From positions 124,001-188,000 of the forward strand of contig NZ_RKST01000006.1 of NCBI RefSeq assembly GCF_003934165.1: a DNA stretch of 64,000 bases, given 5' to 3'. A program made the translations under genes and the position numbers. The DNA is from Borborobacter arsenicus (GTDB taxonomy: Bacteria > Pseudomonadota > Alphaproteobacteria > Rhizobiales > Rhizobiaceae). Position 1 is the first letter of the stretch; every line of letters begins with the position of its first letter. Below, in pieces: positions 37,152 through 47,172 of the stretch. A model generated the notes under the pieces. It did no database searches. It was not told the origin of the DNA and was given only the letters and a program-made list of their open reading frames with translations.

Positions 37152-40100
37152 TCAATAATCTTTTTCGTAGAAGACGCCGAGGCTCGAATCGCCGCCGGAG
37201 CCGACCGCCCCGCGCGCCTTGAGATCCTCGGTGATATCGAGATTGATCGTACCGCGCGTCGTGCCCTGGGCGCCCGCCTCGACACCCAGATAGATATTAT
37301 CCTGGATATAACGACCGGCACGCAGGGCCGCATTGCCCTCGCTATCGGTCACCACATCGAGATCATCCAGGCCGGTCGCGCCACGCAGGCTGCCGAGCAG
37401 CGAGGTGTTGGAGCCGCCGGCAAGCTCGGCGGCGGCCGCCGCAAGCTGGGCGATCTGGAAGGCCGACAATTCATTGATGCTGCGGTTGAAGATCAGGCGC
37501 GCCAGCACTTCGTCTTCCGGCAGTTCCGGCTGCGAGGAGAATTTCACGCTGATGTCGGAGGCCCTGCCGGTGACGGTGATGAAGACGGTGATGTCATTGC
37601 CGCCCGAACGCGCGACGAAGTTCAGGAACGGATCGAGGTCGCCCACCAGCGTTACCGTGCCCTCGTCGAAGGTGATGCGCTGGCCGAGAATGCCGAGGCG
37701 GCCACGGATGAGTTCAAAGCCCCCGACCGGGTGGATATCGGTGACCGGCCCGGTCAGCCGCACCGAGCCACCAAGCTCGGCATCGAGCCCACGCCCGCGC
37801 ACGAATATGCGGGCAGGAGCGTTCACCGTCACATCGAGCCGCGCCACGCTCGGCCTGCTGGTCGGTGTCGGCGTGCCGTCGTCGGCACGTGCCCGTCTCA
37901 GCGTCGCCTGAACGCCTGCCGGGGCGTTGCGATGCTTGACGTCGAGGGCTGCAGCCCCGCCGGCAAAACTGTCCGGCACGGTGATCTCAGCGCGGCTGAC
38001 GGTAATCGTGCCGGCAATCAGCGGGTCACGGGCCAGGCCGCCGGTGACAGTCAGCACACCGCCGACCGTGGCGACCACCAGATTGCCATCGGCATAGCGG
38101 GCATCGTTGAGAGTGATGCGCAGATCGGCAGGGAAAGCGGCGGCCGCGTCCAGCGATATGGTGCCGGCGGCTGCAACCGAACCGCCCGCAGCCAGATTGG
38201 CCGAGGCGTTGCGAAGCGTGACGCGATCACCGTCGATCGTGCCCATGACGGCGATGGAGCGCAGGCGGGTGTTGCTCTCGGGATCGATGAATTCCGCACC
38301 CTGTGTCGAGAACATTCCGTGAATGACGGGATTTTGAAGACTGCCGGAAACGGTGGCATTCGCCTGCAGCGTTCCGCTCACCTGCGCCCCGCGCTCGGCG
38401 AGGAACCGGTTGGCAAGCGCCAAGGGGGCTTCGCCGCGCACGGAAAGCTCCACGCCGGTGCCGGAAACCGGCAGGCGGCCACTGGCCGAGACGGATAGCC
38501 CTTGCGGCCCGTTGGCCTCGGCCGAAGACAGCGTCAGCACCCTGCCGGTGAAATTGCCTGTCGCGTTGATCTCAAGCGGTGCGGCACCTGCCGATTGAAG
38601 CGCTGCAGCACGCACCCCGGCGCCCCGCAGCGTAAAGGCTGCAGCCGGGTCGGCAAATGTACCTGTCAGCCTGGCCGTGCCCGACAATGTGCCGCCAAGC
38701 TCCTGGCCGGGGGCAACCGCGTTGAGGACTGCCAGCGGAAATGCTTCGAGGGCAACGTCGAGCGTCATAGCGCCCTTGTCGAGCGGCACCGCGCCGTTGA
38801 CGGTGGCACGCAGGCCTTCCGGGCTGGTGACGGCGGCTTTCACATTGAGCCGGCTCGTGGTGGAAGTGCCCTCGGCGTCGAGGTTGATCGAGCGCAGCCC
38901 TGCCTGCCGCAATGCGGCGGCGGCAAGTGAACGGCCCTGTGCCGAAAAGCTTATATCGGGCTGGGCGCGGGTGCCGCCGATATTGGCCGTGCCGTTGAGG
39001 GTTCCGGCAAGCGCCAGATCGGGCTTGATCGTATTGGCGATCGCCAGCGGCAGATCCGTTATGTTCACGGCCAGGTCGAGCCGGTCGGCAATCTCTCCGC
39101 GTGCACTAACACGCCCGCCGCCCACATCGAGCAGCAAATTATCGATGCCGATCCTCTGGCCACGCATCTGGAGGGCGGCGGGCTCGACCAGCCGGGCTGC
39201 CAGATTGCCTTGCCGGACCTCCAAATCACGCAAGGCGAGGCGGTAACCGCCTTCGACGGGCGACAATGCTCCGGTGGTGGAAGCCGTGGTGCCGTTCTTC
39301 AGCGTCGCATCGGCGCTGAAATTGGTGGTCTGGAATTCCTGGCGGGCCGTCGCCTGCAAGGTGGCGATGTCGATGCCGGCAGCCGACACGTCGCTTGCGC
39401 CCAATGTGCCATTGGCGATGGGGACGTTGAAGATATCCTCCAGCGTGGCGTCGAGATTGGCCTTGCCGAGCCTGATCGTGTCGACCGCAACCCCGTTGGC
39501 ATCGGCCCTGATGGCGGCGTTCTGCTTGCCGCCGCGATGGCTGAGGGCGATATCGGCATTGACGGCGCCGGTCGCCTCGCGAAGCAGCAGGGCAGCGGCG
39601 GTCGAGATGTCGGCGGCGTCGAGCACCAGCTTGCCCTCGATCAGCCCTTCCCTGGTCTGGGTCACGTCGCCCGTGATCTTCGCTCCACCGGCGGTAAATG
39701 CGAGGTCGCCGAGGCGCTTTTCATTTTCCGAAACGGCCAATGCCGATGCCAGTTCGACCCTGACGCCGTCGAGAAAGGCATTGCCGGTCAGCTGGCCGTT
39801 GAGGTCCTTGTCGCGCAGCGTGCCTTCAAAGCCGATCACCGCTTCCCGCAGCGTCTTGCCGACAAGAGAACCGGTGGGCACTTCGGCGCCGAAGGTCAGG
39901 CCGATGAGGCCATCGCTGCCGCTGGCGCGTCCCTTGGCCGCCAGCCTGCCGGCAGCTTTTTCCGACACCAGCGCCAGATCGCTGATTGCAAGATCGAAGT
40001 TGAAGTCGGACGCGCCGGTGGCGAAGCTGCCATCCGCCGTCACCTCGACCTGGTCGTTGAAGATGCGCAACTGGCGCGCCATCAGACCGGTTTCGCCGCG

Positions 40101-41744
40101 GGCGATGCCGCCGGTAATGCGGGTCTGGCCTTCCAGAAGATTGTCGGCGGCAGGGGTGCCTATGCCAAGACCGGTGGCGGTTCCGTCCAGCGCGAGGTCG
40201 AAAGCGCCGGTCAGCGGCTTCACCTCGCCCTTGGCGGCAAGATCGATGCCGCCGGACAGGTCTCGCCCGGCAAGGGCGGAGAAAGGTGCCAGCGCGCTTG
40301 CCTTGATGCCGATGTCGCCATTGAAGGCATATTCGGCAATATCGCCTTCCATCGACAGGCTGAGGCCGTTGGCGGCAAGCAGCGCCTTGGCCAGCTTGAC
40401 CGGTTGCCCGGCCTGCCAGTCACCGCCGATGTCGAGGGTGACCCGGTCGCCAAGCGCTTCGGCGATATCGGCACGGGTGGCGGTGACGCCCGACGCACCG
40501 CCAGTGGCCGTAAACGTGATCCGGCGTTCCGCCGGCGTGGCGATGTTCTGCGCCAGACCCGAAAGAAGCACTTCCACCGACTTCGATGAAAAGGTTTCCG
40601 TCGAAAGATCGTCTATCTGGACCGAGCCGGTCCATTCCTCACCCGCGCTATCGCCGAAAGCGAGCTTCACGGCCGCGCGCTGCACAGTGTTTTCGCCCGG
40701 AAGCGGCAGAAGCACTTTCTCGGCCGTGCCATTGTCGACGCTGGCATCGAGCGTCAACCGCTGGAGGAAACCATCGGCTGTAGTTTGTGCCGCTGCCTTA
40801 ACCTTGAGAGCCGCGCTTTGCAGGTCGAGATTGTCGAGGACCATTCCTCCGCCATCCTTGACGGAGCCGGCTGCCTGCAGCGTCGTATTGGTTCCAAAGA
40901 AAGAACGGAACCTCGGCGAGATCAGCCGTGCGATCGGGCCTTCGACATCGGCGTTGAAGGCAAGCCCGTCGCTTTGCCGGCGCAACCGGGTGGTGCCTGT
41001 CAGTACACGCTGGGCGTCGGCATCAAGGGTCAGAGCAAGGTCGAGCTCGGCAAGCGGCCCCTCTCCCTGCAAGGCGAGCGCCACCGGCGGGCGGCCCTCT
41101 ATATTGAGGAGGTTGGCAACGACGCCATTTGCCGGTTCGTCGAGCTTGAGATCGAGATTGAGCACCTGGCTGGCATTGGCATAGGCGGCGGTCAGGGTGA
41201 GCTGGCCGCCTGGGCCATCCAGCCGTGTAACGTTAAGGGCGGTGTCGAGCGAGCCGCCGGCGAGTTGCAGCCGGCCGGTGATGGCCATTTCCGACGCCAA
41301 CCCGAACACGTCTTCGCCGAAAGTGACATGCGGGATCTCGAGCGCGCCAAGCGAAATGGAAATCGGCAGTTCCGGCACCCGGAATCCCCCTGCCTCGGGA
41401 GCCGGCGCACTCTCGTCGGGCAGCGGCTTGCGCAACACGTCGATGCGATCGGCGGCGAGCGTGTCGATATTCAGCCGCCCCAGCAGCAGCGCGGAGCGCG
41501 TCCATACGATGCGTGCATTGGTGATACGCAGCCAGATTCCCTCCCGGTCGGCGATGGTGATCTCGCCGATGGTGGCATTGGAGGAGAGAGCGCCCTGGAT
41601 ATTGTTGATGCGTATCTGGCGGTTGGGGCTGGAAAGCTGATCCTCGACGAAGCCGACGAAATAGGAGCGGTCGGCCTGCTCGTCCTGCGCAAGGGCCGGC
41701 AGGGCAAGTAAGAAAAGGGCGATGGCCAGAAAGATCCGGGTCAA
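37152..41744 (-). CDS. tamB: TamB, translocation and assembly module inner-membrane protein
   Basis: A 1530-aa protein anchored by an N-terminal signal-anchor (MTRIFLAIALFLLALPALA). A long repetitive beta-rich body follows and ends with the conserved DUF490/TamB C-terminal domain from about residue 1150, with SDISVKFSSQPELPEDEVLARLIF and a final YEKDY. With TamA it forms an envelope-spanning bridge implicated in outer-membrane protein assembly and phospholipid transport. The start TTG (41744) overlaps the tamA TGA, so the pair is translationally coupled. Confidence 0.95.
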   Translation of the reverse strand: MTRIFLAIALFLLALPALAQDEQADRSYFVGFVEDQLSSPNRQIRINNIQGALSSNATIGEITIADREGIWLRITNARIVWTRSALLLGRLNIDTLAADRIDVLRKPLPDESAPAPEAGGFRVPELPISISLGALEIPHVTFGEDVFGLASEMAITGRLQLAGGSLDTALNVTRLDGPGGQLTLTAAYANASQVLNLDLKLDEPANGVVANLLNIEGRPPVALALQGEGPLAELDLALTLDADAQRVLTGTTRLRRQSDGLAFNADVEGPIARLISPRFRSFFGTNTTLQAAGSVKDGGGMVLDNLDLQSAALKVKAAAQTTADGFLQRLTLDASVDNGTAEKVLLPLPGENTVQRAAVKLAFGDSAGEEWTGSVQIDDLSTETFSSKSVEVLLSGLAQNIATPAERRITFTATGGASGVTATRADIAEALGDRVTLDIGGDWQAGQPVKLAKALLAANGLSLSMEGDIAEYAFNGDIGIKASALAPFSALAGRDLSGGIDLAAKGEVKPLTGAFDLALDGTATGLGIGTPAADNLLEGQTRITGGIARGETGLMARQLRIFNDQVEVTADGSFATGASDFNFDLAISDLALVSEKAAGRLAAKGRASGSDGLIGLTFGAEVPTGSLVGKTLREAVIGFEGTLRDKDLNGQLTGNAFLDGVRVELASALAVSENEKRLGDLAFTAGGAKITGDVTQTREGLIEGKLVLDAADISTAAALLLREATGAVNADIALSHRGGKQNAAIRADANGVAVDTIRLGKANLDATLEDIFNVPIANGTLGASDVSAAGIDIATLQATARQEFQTTNFSADATLKNGTTASTTGALSPVEGGYRLALRDLEVRQGNLAARLVEPAALQMRGQRIGIDNLLLDVGGGRVSARGEIADRLDLAVNITDLPLAIANTIKPDLALAGTLNGTANIGGTRAQPDISFSAQGRSLAAAALRQAGLRSINLDAEGTSTTSRLNVKAAVTSPEGLRATVNGAVPLDKGAMTLDVALEAFPLAVLNAVAPGQELGGTLSGTARLTGTFADPAAAFTLRGAGVRAAALQSAGAAPLEINATGNFTGRVLTLSSAEANGPQGLSVSASGRLPVSGTGVELSVRGEAPLALANRFLAERGAQVSGTLQANATVSGSLQNPVIHGMFSTQGAEFIDPESNTRLRSIAVMGTIDGDRVTLRNASANLAAGGSVAAAGTISLDAAAAFPADLRITLNDARYADGNLVVATVGGVLTVTGGLARDPLIAGTITVSRAEITVPDSFAGGAAALDVKHRNAPAGVQATLRRARADDGTPTPTSRPSVARLDVTVNAPARIFVRGRGLDAELGGSVRLTGPVTDIHPVGGFELIRGRLGILGQRITFDEGTVTLVGDLDPFLNFVARSGGNDITVFITVTGRASDISVKFSSQPELPEDEVLARLIFNRSINELSAFQIAQLAAAAAELAGGSNTSLLGSLRGATGLDDLDVVTDSEGNAALRAGRYIQDNIYLGVEAGAQGTTRGTINLDITEDLKARGAVGSGGDSSLGVFYEKDY

Positions 41745-43672
41745 AACGCTTGTCCTATTCCGACATAGAAAGCGACGTCTGGGTCGCCGTCCCGCGGATC
41801 GAGCGGTACGGCCGCATCGAGCCGGATCGGTCCGAGACCGGTGAGATAGCGCAGGCCCCCACCCGCGCCCAGGCGCAGATCCTCCGAAAAATGCGGGAAT
41901 GTGTCGGCCCCGACATAGCCGGCATCGATAAATCCGACGAGGCCTATTGTGTCGGTCACCCTGGCGCGCAACTCGGCAGAGCCCTCGATCAGGGAGCGTC
42001 CGCCTGTTATCGTGCCATCCGGGCCCGGCAAGCCGATATTGCGATAGGCGTAGCCGCGAACGGAACCACCGCCGCCGGCAAAGAACAGCTTGTCGGGCGC
42101 GATCTCGTCGATCGGCGCGCCGCCGATGCTGCCGATCTTCACGCGGCCCGCGGCGACGATGCGATCGTCTTCGCCGAAGCCGTAATAGGCGCGGGCCTCG
42201 GCGGTCATCCGCGCAGCGGCATTGCCGTAGTTGAATTCGTAGAAGGGTTCGAGCGTGGCTTCGAAATAATAGCCTTCCGTGGCGTCGACCTTGTTGTCGC
42301 GACTGTCATAGATAACGCCGCCAAGCAGGCCGATATTGGCGAATTCTCGTCTCCCGAAGACATCGTCATCGAAGCGCGAAACGCCGCCGGTGAGCAACAA
42401 GCGCGCTGAAAGCTCCGGCGTGAACATATGGGTGAAGCCGACTTCGGCATTGACCGAGGTGCGGGTATAGGGCTCCAGCACCTCCCGGTCGCCGATCAGC
42501 GAGGCGACGAAATCGGTGTCGGGCGTATAGACGCCCGGCTTCAGGAAGGTCGCCCCGATCCGGTAGGTGAAGTCGGCCGGGTCCAGGGTCTCGCCAATAC
42601 CGGCGACCTTGGCTTCGAGACGAAGACGTTCGGCCCTGCCGAACAGGTTGCGGTGCAGCCAATAGGCTTCGAAGCCGGCACCATCCAGCGTGGAATAGCT
42701 GGCGCCGACGCCGAAACGCCGCGGCAGACGCTCCTGCACCACCAGGTTCATCGGCAGGAATCCGTCGGCGCCGATCTCGTCACCTTCCTGGAAGCGCATG
42801 GCGCGGAAGACGTCGAGCCGCCCCAGCCTTTTGGTGGCGCGGTCGAGATCGTCAGGATCATATTCCTGCCCCGGTTCGAGCCCCGTCATCCAGGCGATGA
42901 ATTTCGGGTCGATCCGCTCGGTGCCCTCGACGGTGACAGGCGCATAATAGGCTTTGCGGCCGGGCTCTAGCGTCAGCGTAGCATCGACGATGTCGCGATC
43001 ATGCGCTGCCTCGACGCTGCGGCTCGCCACCCTGGCCTTCGCATGGCCCTGCTGCCGCCAGGCCTCGACGGCGAGACGTTCTGCCTGCAGGATGACGCCG
43101 GAACGGGCAAGCTGTCCGGGCGCAAATCCCTCGTCCTCCGGCAGTTTCACCTCGTCACGGCGCGAAGATGGCGGCGGCGCTCGATTGACGATGCTGGTTT
43201 GCCCGAACAGGAATTCCGGGCCGGGGTCGATCGAGACATGAATGGCTGCCGGGTCGGGCAGAACGGTATCGGGCGGCAGGTCGGCAGCCTCACGCCCATC
43301 CACCAGTATGCTGATCGTGCCGCCATAGCGGCCTTCGCTGTAGAGTGTGGCCAACAGCCGGCGGTAGTCACCGCGCGCCTTGGCCAGAAGCCCGGCGGCG
43401 CCCGAAGCCGGCTTTTCGCGGTCCTTCCATAAGGTCGACGCACCCTTGAGCTTTTTTTCGATGTCGCTGTCTTCGCCCGAGACGGCGACATCGACCGAAT
43501 AAGCTTGCGGATCACCAATCACCTCTTCGGCGTCGGCCTTCTTACCCTCGAAAAACTTGAGGCCGAACAGCTCGAACGCCGGTGCGGGCGCCAGAGCAAC
43601 CATGCTGCTGACGAGACTTGTGCCTAAAAGCAGGCAAAGGCGCCGGGAAGTTTTAGATTTCGGAACTCTCAC
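41741..43672 (-). CDS. tamA: TamA, outer-membrane Omp85-family assembly factor
   Basis: A 643-aa Omp85 protein. An N-terminal signal peptide (start GTG 43672, cleavage near PAPAFE) is followed by POTRA domains (residues ~100-320, including ISVEAWRQQGHAKARV-like repeats) and a C-terminal 16-strand barrel. Barrel features are FFAGGGGSVRGYAYRNIG, the substrate/lid motif, and a final strand ending in IGQAF with the C-terminal Phe signal. It overlaps tamB by 4 nt. Confidence 0.94.
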   Translation of the reverse strand: MRVPKSKTSRRLCLLLGTSLVSSMVALAPAPAFELFGLKFFEGKKADAEEVIGDPQAYSVDVAVSGEDSDIEKKLKGASTLWKDREKPASGAAGLLAKARGDYRRLLATLYSEGRYGGTISILVDGREAADLPPDTVLPDPAAIHVSIDPGPEFLFGQTSIVNRAPPPSSRRDEVKLPEDEGFAPGQLARSGVILQAERLAVEAWRQQGHAKARVASRSVEAAHDRDIVDATLTLEPGRKAYYAPVTVEGTERIDPKFIAWMTGLEPGQEYDPDDLDRATKRLGRLDVFRAMRFQEGDEIGADGFLPMNLVVQERLPRRFGVGASYSTLDGAGFEAYWLHRNLFGRAERLRLEAKVAGIGETLDPADFTYRIGATFLKPGVYTPDTDFVASLIGDREVLEPYTRTSVNAEVGFTHMFTPELSARLLLTGGVSRFDDDVFGRREFANIGLLGGVIYDSRDNKVDATEGYYFEATLEPFYEFNYGNAAARMTAEARAYYGFGEDDRIVAAGRVKIGSIGGAPIDEIAPDKLFFAGGGGSVRGYAYRNIGLPGPDGTITGGRSLIEGSAELRARVTDTIGLVGFIDAGYVGADTFPHFSEDLRLGAGGGLRYLTGLGPIRLDAAVPLDPRDGDPDVAFYVGIGQAF

Positions 43673-43904
43673 TCAAGCATCCTGGACGCGGTCAGATAGG
43701 CTTTGCGCAACAGTCCCGCACGCCGCACACTTAACTCCCGCCCCCGCAGAAGGGCCGCAATGTAGGGGATTGTCCGGCGATAGGGAAGCGCGAAGCCAGA
43801 CGCCGGCATTCGGCTCGATGCAATTTTCGGTCGTCATGTGTTGGAAAATAGACACGAAAGGTTGCGAGAGTGCGAATGCTGGAGAAAGCGGCCGACGTCG
43901 GCCG

Positions 43905-44225
43905 TCAGTGCCCGGAGCTGAGTTTCAGGCCGGTCAGGCCGGCAACGATCAGGCAGACACTGACAATCCTGAAGATCGTGGCTGGCTCGCTGAAAAACAC
44001 GAGGCCAACGATGAATGCTCCAACCGCGCCAATGCCGGTCCAAATGGCGTAGGCGGAGCCCAGAGGCAGGGTCCGCATCGCCAGTGCCAGGAGCCCGAAG
44101 CTGATGAACATCGCGACCATGGTGATGATTGTCGGCGTCAGCTTGGTAAAGCCCTCGGACTGCTTCATAGTCGAGGCCCAGACGACTTCGAACAGGCCCG
44201 CAAAAAACAGATAGATCCATGCCAT
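43905..44225 (-). CDS. Small multidrug resistance protein, Gdx/SugE-like
   Basis: A 106-aa four-helix SMR exporter. It begins MAWIYLFFAGLFEVVWASTMK, where the conserved Glu of FEVVWA binds substrate and protons. It continues with LPLGSAYAIWTGIGAVGAF and ends with SSGH. The FEVVWA-x-x-MK pattern and SEGFTKLTPT fit the Gdx (guanidinium exporter, formerly SugE) subgroup. Many Gdx genes are preceded by guanidine riboswitches; here the leader has two hairpins but I could not match a known class. Confidence 0.88.
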   Translation of the reverse strand: MAWIYLFFAGLFEVVWASTMKQSEGFTKLTPTIITMVAMFISFGLLALAMRTLPLGSAYAIWTGIGAVGAFIVGLVFFSEPATIFRIVSVCLIVAGLTGLKLSSGH

Positions 44226-44634
44226 GCTAGATTTTCCTTGTCTGGAAAGAGAGGGTATCGGCCGTCGGCCGTCAATCACGCATAGCCGCGCGTGATTGCT
44301 CCCGGTGGGCGAAGCCGGGCTCGGGCATAATGAATGGTGATTGTGAAGAGAGAGTTCGGGCAAATTGGCCAACCATTACTTCGGATCTCCGAAATCAATG
44401 GGGCCGTCCCCGAACGTCCTTAGGTGCGGGCCGTCCCGCACGCGCCTTACCTAGCGTCTTGCGCCGCAAATTTCCAGAGCAGAATGACAGATTGGCTGAA
44501 ACTGGGTCCATGAGGACACAGACAACCTCGGTCGGGGGCTTTCGCGTCTTGTGGCGGCGGCGCGAACACGGCATAGGCTCGCGACGAAAAGTTCAGTGCG
44601 GAAAAGACCGGGCTGATTGAGCAGCCTGTGGAGA
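44226..44634. other. Divergent intergenic region with leader hairpins
   Basis: About 400 nt between the SMR gene (minus) and the MATE gene (plus). The SMR leader holds a perfect 9-bp hairpin CAATCACGC/GCGTGATTG (44273-44281 and 44290-44298) and a second, CCCGG/CCGGG (44301-44319). A candidate guanidine-II riboswitch was considered, but its ACGR tetraloops are not in the right stems. The rest shows no convincing gene. Confidence 0.45.
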
Positions 44635-45957
44635 ATGAATGTGTCGGGGTCCGTGGCGGCTCAGGTGAACTGGAACCGCCGCATGCTCACGCTGGCGCTT
44701 CCCATCATCCTGGCAAATCTGGCGCAACCGATCCTTTCGCTGGTCGACACCACCGTTGCTGGCCATCTGCCCGGCGCCTGGTATCTCGGCGGTGTGGCGC
44801 TGAGCGGCGTGCTGTTCAATTTCCTGTTCTGGAGCTTCGGCTTCCTGCGCATGGCGACAACGGGACTGATCGCCCAGGCCTGGGGCGCATCGGATGCCGT
44901 GCTGATGCGCAAGCATATCCTGCGCGCCCTTTTGGTTGCCGCGACCGGCGGCACCGCCATCATCCTTTTGCAGACGCCACTCATCAACATCGGGCTGACG
45001 CTTCTGGGCGGCAGCGATGCGGTCAAGGAAAGCGCGGCCGCCTATTCTTCCGCGCGCATCTGGTCGGCTCCGGCCACTCTCGGCAATTTCGTGCTGCTCG
45101 GCTATCTGCTTGGGCAGCAGCGGGTCACGGTGTCGCTGCTGCTGCAGGTCGCCCTCAATTTCATCAATCTGATCGCCACCCTCACCCTCGTATTCGTCTT
45201 CGATTGGGGTGTCGCCGGCATAGGTGCCGGCACGGCCATTGCCGAATGGATCGCCTTCGCCGCCGGGTTGGTCATCGTCAAGCCGTTCGGCTCCGCCTTT
45301 CCTATTGCCTGGCGCGATATCCTTGACGGAACGGCGCTGCTGCGCCTGTTTGCCGTCAATCGCGACATATTCCTGCGCACCCTTTTCCTGCTGATATGCT
45401 TTGGCTGGTTTGCCCGCAGCGGTGCGGCCGAGGGCGACGCGATCCTGGCTGCGAATGCGGTGCTGCTCAATCTCCACAGCTTCATGTCCTATGGCCTGGA
45501 TGGGTTTGCCCACGCCACCGAAACGCTTGTCGGTGCCGCCATCGGCGCCCGGAACCGCGATACACTTTATCGCGTCATCAAGGCGGCCTTCCTCTGGGCA
45601 GCGCTGGTGGCCACGCTTTTTGCTGCCTGCTACGCGCTTGCAGGCCCGGCGATCGTTTCATTGCTCACCAACCAGAACGAGGTGCAGCTGGCGGCGGCGG
45701 AATTCCTGCCCTATGTGGTCATTCTTCCCCTCGTTTCGGTGGGCAGCTACATGCTGGACGGCGTCTTCATCGGCGCATTGCGGACATGCGAATTGCGCAA
45801 CAGCATGTTTGTCTCCACCCTTGTCTTTCTGGCGTCTGCCATCGCTCTCCAGCAGCTTCTGGGCAACCATGGCCTCTGGCTCGCGATGATCGTGCTCATG
45901 ATCGTACGCGCGGCGACGCTTGGATCTTATTTGCGGCGTATTTTTGCAGCCCTTTGA
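44635..45957 (+). CDS. MATE-family efflux transporter (DinF-like)
   Basis: A 12-helix multidrug/toxin extruder driven by Na+ or H+. The N-terminal half begins MLTLALPIILANLAQPILSLVDTTVAGH, a MatE start (residues following the first few). The second half has YGLDGFAHATETLVGAAIGA, the typical DinF-type repeat. ATG 44635 has GGAG only 2 nt upstream, so GTG 44641 with better spacing is a real alternative. Substrate unknown. Confidence 0.88.
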   Translation: MNVSGSVAAQVNWNRRMLTLALPIILANLAQPILSLVDTTVAGHLPGAWYLGGVALSGVLFNFLFWSFGFLRMATTGLIAQAWGASDAVLMRKHILRALLVAATGGTAIILLQTPLINIGLTLLGGSDAVKESAAAYSSARIWSAPATLGNFVLLGYLLGQQRVTVSLLLQVALNFINLIATLTLVFVFDWGVAGIGAGTAIAEWIAFAAGLVIVKPFGSAFPIAWRDILDGTALLRLFAVNRDIFLRTLFLLICFGWFARSGAAEGDAILAANAVLLNLHSFMSYGLDGFAHATETLVGAAIGARNRDTLYRVIKAAFLWAALVATLFAACYALAGPAIVSLLTNQNEVQLAAAEFLPYVVILPLVSVGSYMLDGVFIGALRTCELRNSMFVSTLVFLASAIALQQLLGNHGLWLAMIVLMIVRAATLGSYLRRIFAAL

Positions 45958-46080
45958 TGGCGTGGCGACGGCCGCTGCACGGCGCATCTTCCGGTTTTTG
46001 AGGAACCAAAGCGGCCGCTGTCGGTTTCCCGCTTGGCACCCGGGCTGGTTGCCGGCCAGATTTTACCGACACGCAGACTT

Positions 46081-47172
46081 ATGAGAATTGCCCAGATCGC
46101 TCCGCTTTACGAAGCCATCCCGCCACGCCTTTATGGCGGCACCGAGCGGATTGTCTCCTACCTTACCGAAGAACTGGTCGCACGCGGCCACGATGTCACG
46201 CTTTTCGCCACCGGAGAGGCGGAGACGAGCGCTAGGCTGGCGGTGGTACGTGAACGGGCCCTGCGGCTCGACCCGTCGCCGCTGAAATCGGCAATCGCCG
46301 CGCACCTGGCCATGCTGCATGAGGTCCAGCGCCGCGCGGCGGAATTCGACATCTTGCATTTTCATCTCAGCCACTTCCTGCATTTCCCGATGTTCGAGCA
46401 TATGCGCGAGTGCACCGTCACCACGCCGCATGGGCGTCTCGACTATAGCGACCTCGCCCCGGCCTATGCGCTTTGGCAGGGCTTTCCGATGATCTCCATA
46501 TCGAACCGCCAAAGGCGGCCGTTGCCTGCCGCCAATTGGGTCGGCACCGTCCATCACGGCTTGCCGCTGGACCTTTATGAGCCGCTGCCTGAATCTCAGC
46601 GTGGCATCGGTGAACCATATCTGGCCTTTCTCGGCCGGCTGTCACGAGACAAGCGTCCCGACCGGGCGATCGAGATCGCGCGCCGAAGCGGGATGCGACT
46701 GAAGATCGCCGCCAAGATCGGCGATGACGACCGGCCCTATTTTCACGAAGTGGTCGAACCGCTGCTCGATCACGATATGGTCGATTTTATCGGCGAGATC
46801 GATGAGACGGAAAAACCGGCTTTCCTCGGCAACGCGGCAGGATTGCTGTTTCCCATCGACTGGCCCGAGCCGTTCGGGCTGGTTGTCATCGAGGCGATGG
46901 CCTTCGGCACGCCGGTCATCGCCTGGAACGAAGGCGCGATGCCTGAGATCGTTGACAACGGTGTCACCGGCTTCGTGGTCGATACGGTCGACAGCGCCGT
47001 GAAATGCGTCGGCATGCTTGATCGCCTTGATCGACGCGAGGTGCGCAGGGTTTTCGAGCAGCGTTTCTCGGCCACGCGCATGGCGAGGGACTATGAGGCG
47101 ATCTATGCCGCAATGGCCGCCGGGTCCGGTTGCAGCGAGAGGGTCCGAACCGATCATGAAAGAGCTGAATGA
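46081..47172 (+). CDS. GT4-family glycosyltransferase
   Basis: A 363-aa GT-B fold glycosyltransferase. The N-terminal domain begins MRIAQIAPLYEAIPPRLYGGTERIVSYL (glycine-rich acceptor loop). The C-terminal domain has AFLGRLSRDKRPDRAI and the nucleotide-sugar motif WPEPFGLVVIEAMAFGTPVIA with the E-x7-E pattern. ATG 46081 is chosen because the 16 upstream codons look non-coding. It overlaps the debranching-type gene by 17 nt and heads a run to otsB, suggesting a role in storage or stress sugars. Confidence 0.9.
   Translation: MRIAQIAPLYEAIPPRLYGGTERIVSYLTEELVARGHDVTLFATGEAETSARLAVVRERALRLDPSPLKSAIAAHLAMLHEVQRRAAEFDILHFHLSHFLHFPMFEHMRECTVTTPHGRLDYSDLAPAYALWQGFPMISISNRQRRPLPAANWVGTVHHGLPLDLYEPLPESQRGIGEPYLAFLGRLSRDKRPDRAIEIARRSGMRLKIAAKIGDDDRPYFHEVVEPLLDHDMVDFIGEIDETEKPAFLGNAAGLLFPIDWPEPFGLVVIEAMAFGTPVIAWNEGAMPEIVDNGVTGFVVDTVDSAVKCVGMLDRLDRREVRRVFEQRFSATRMARDYEAIYAAMAAGSGCSERVRTDHERAE

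Noticed and set aside
44264-44320. Guanidine-II (mini-ykkC) riboswitch upstream of the Gdx-type gene
   Set aside because: Two hairpins are present, but their loops are not ACGR and the stems do not match the class. Kept only as an unassigned leader structure.
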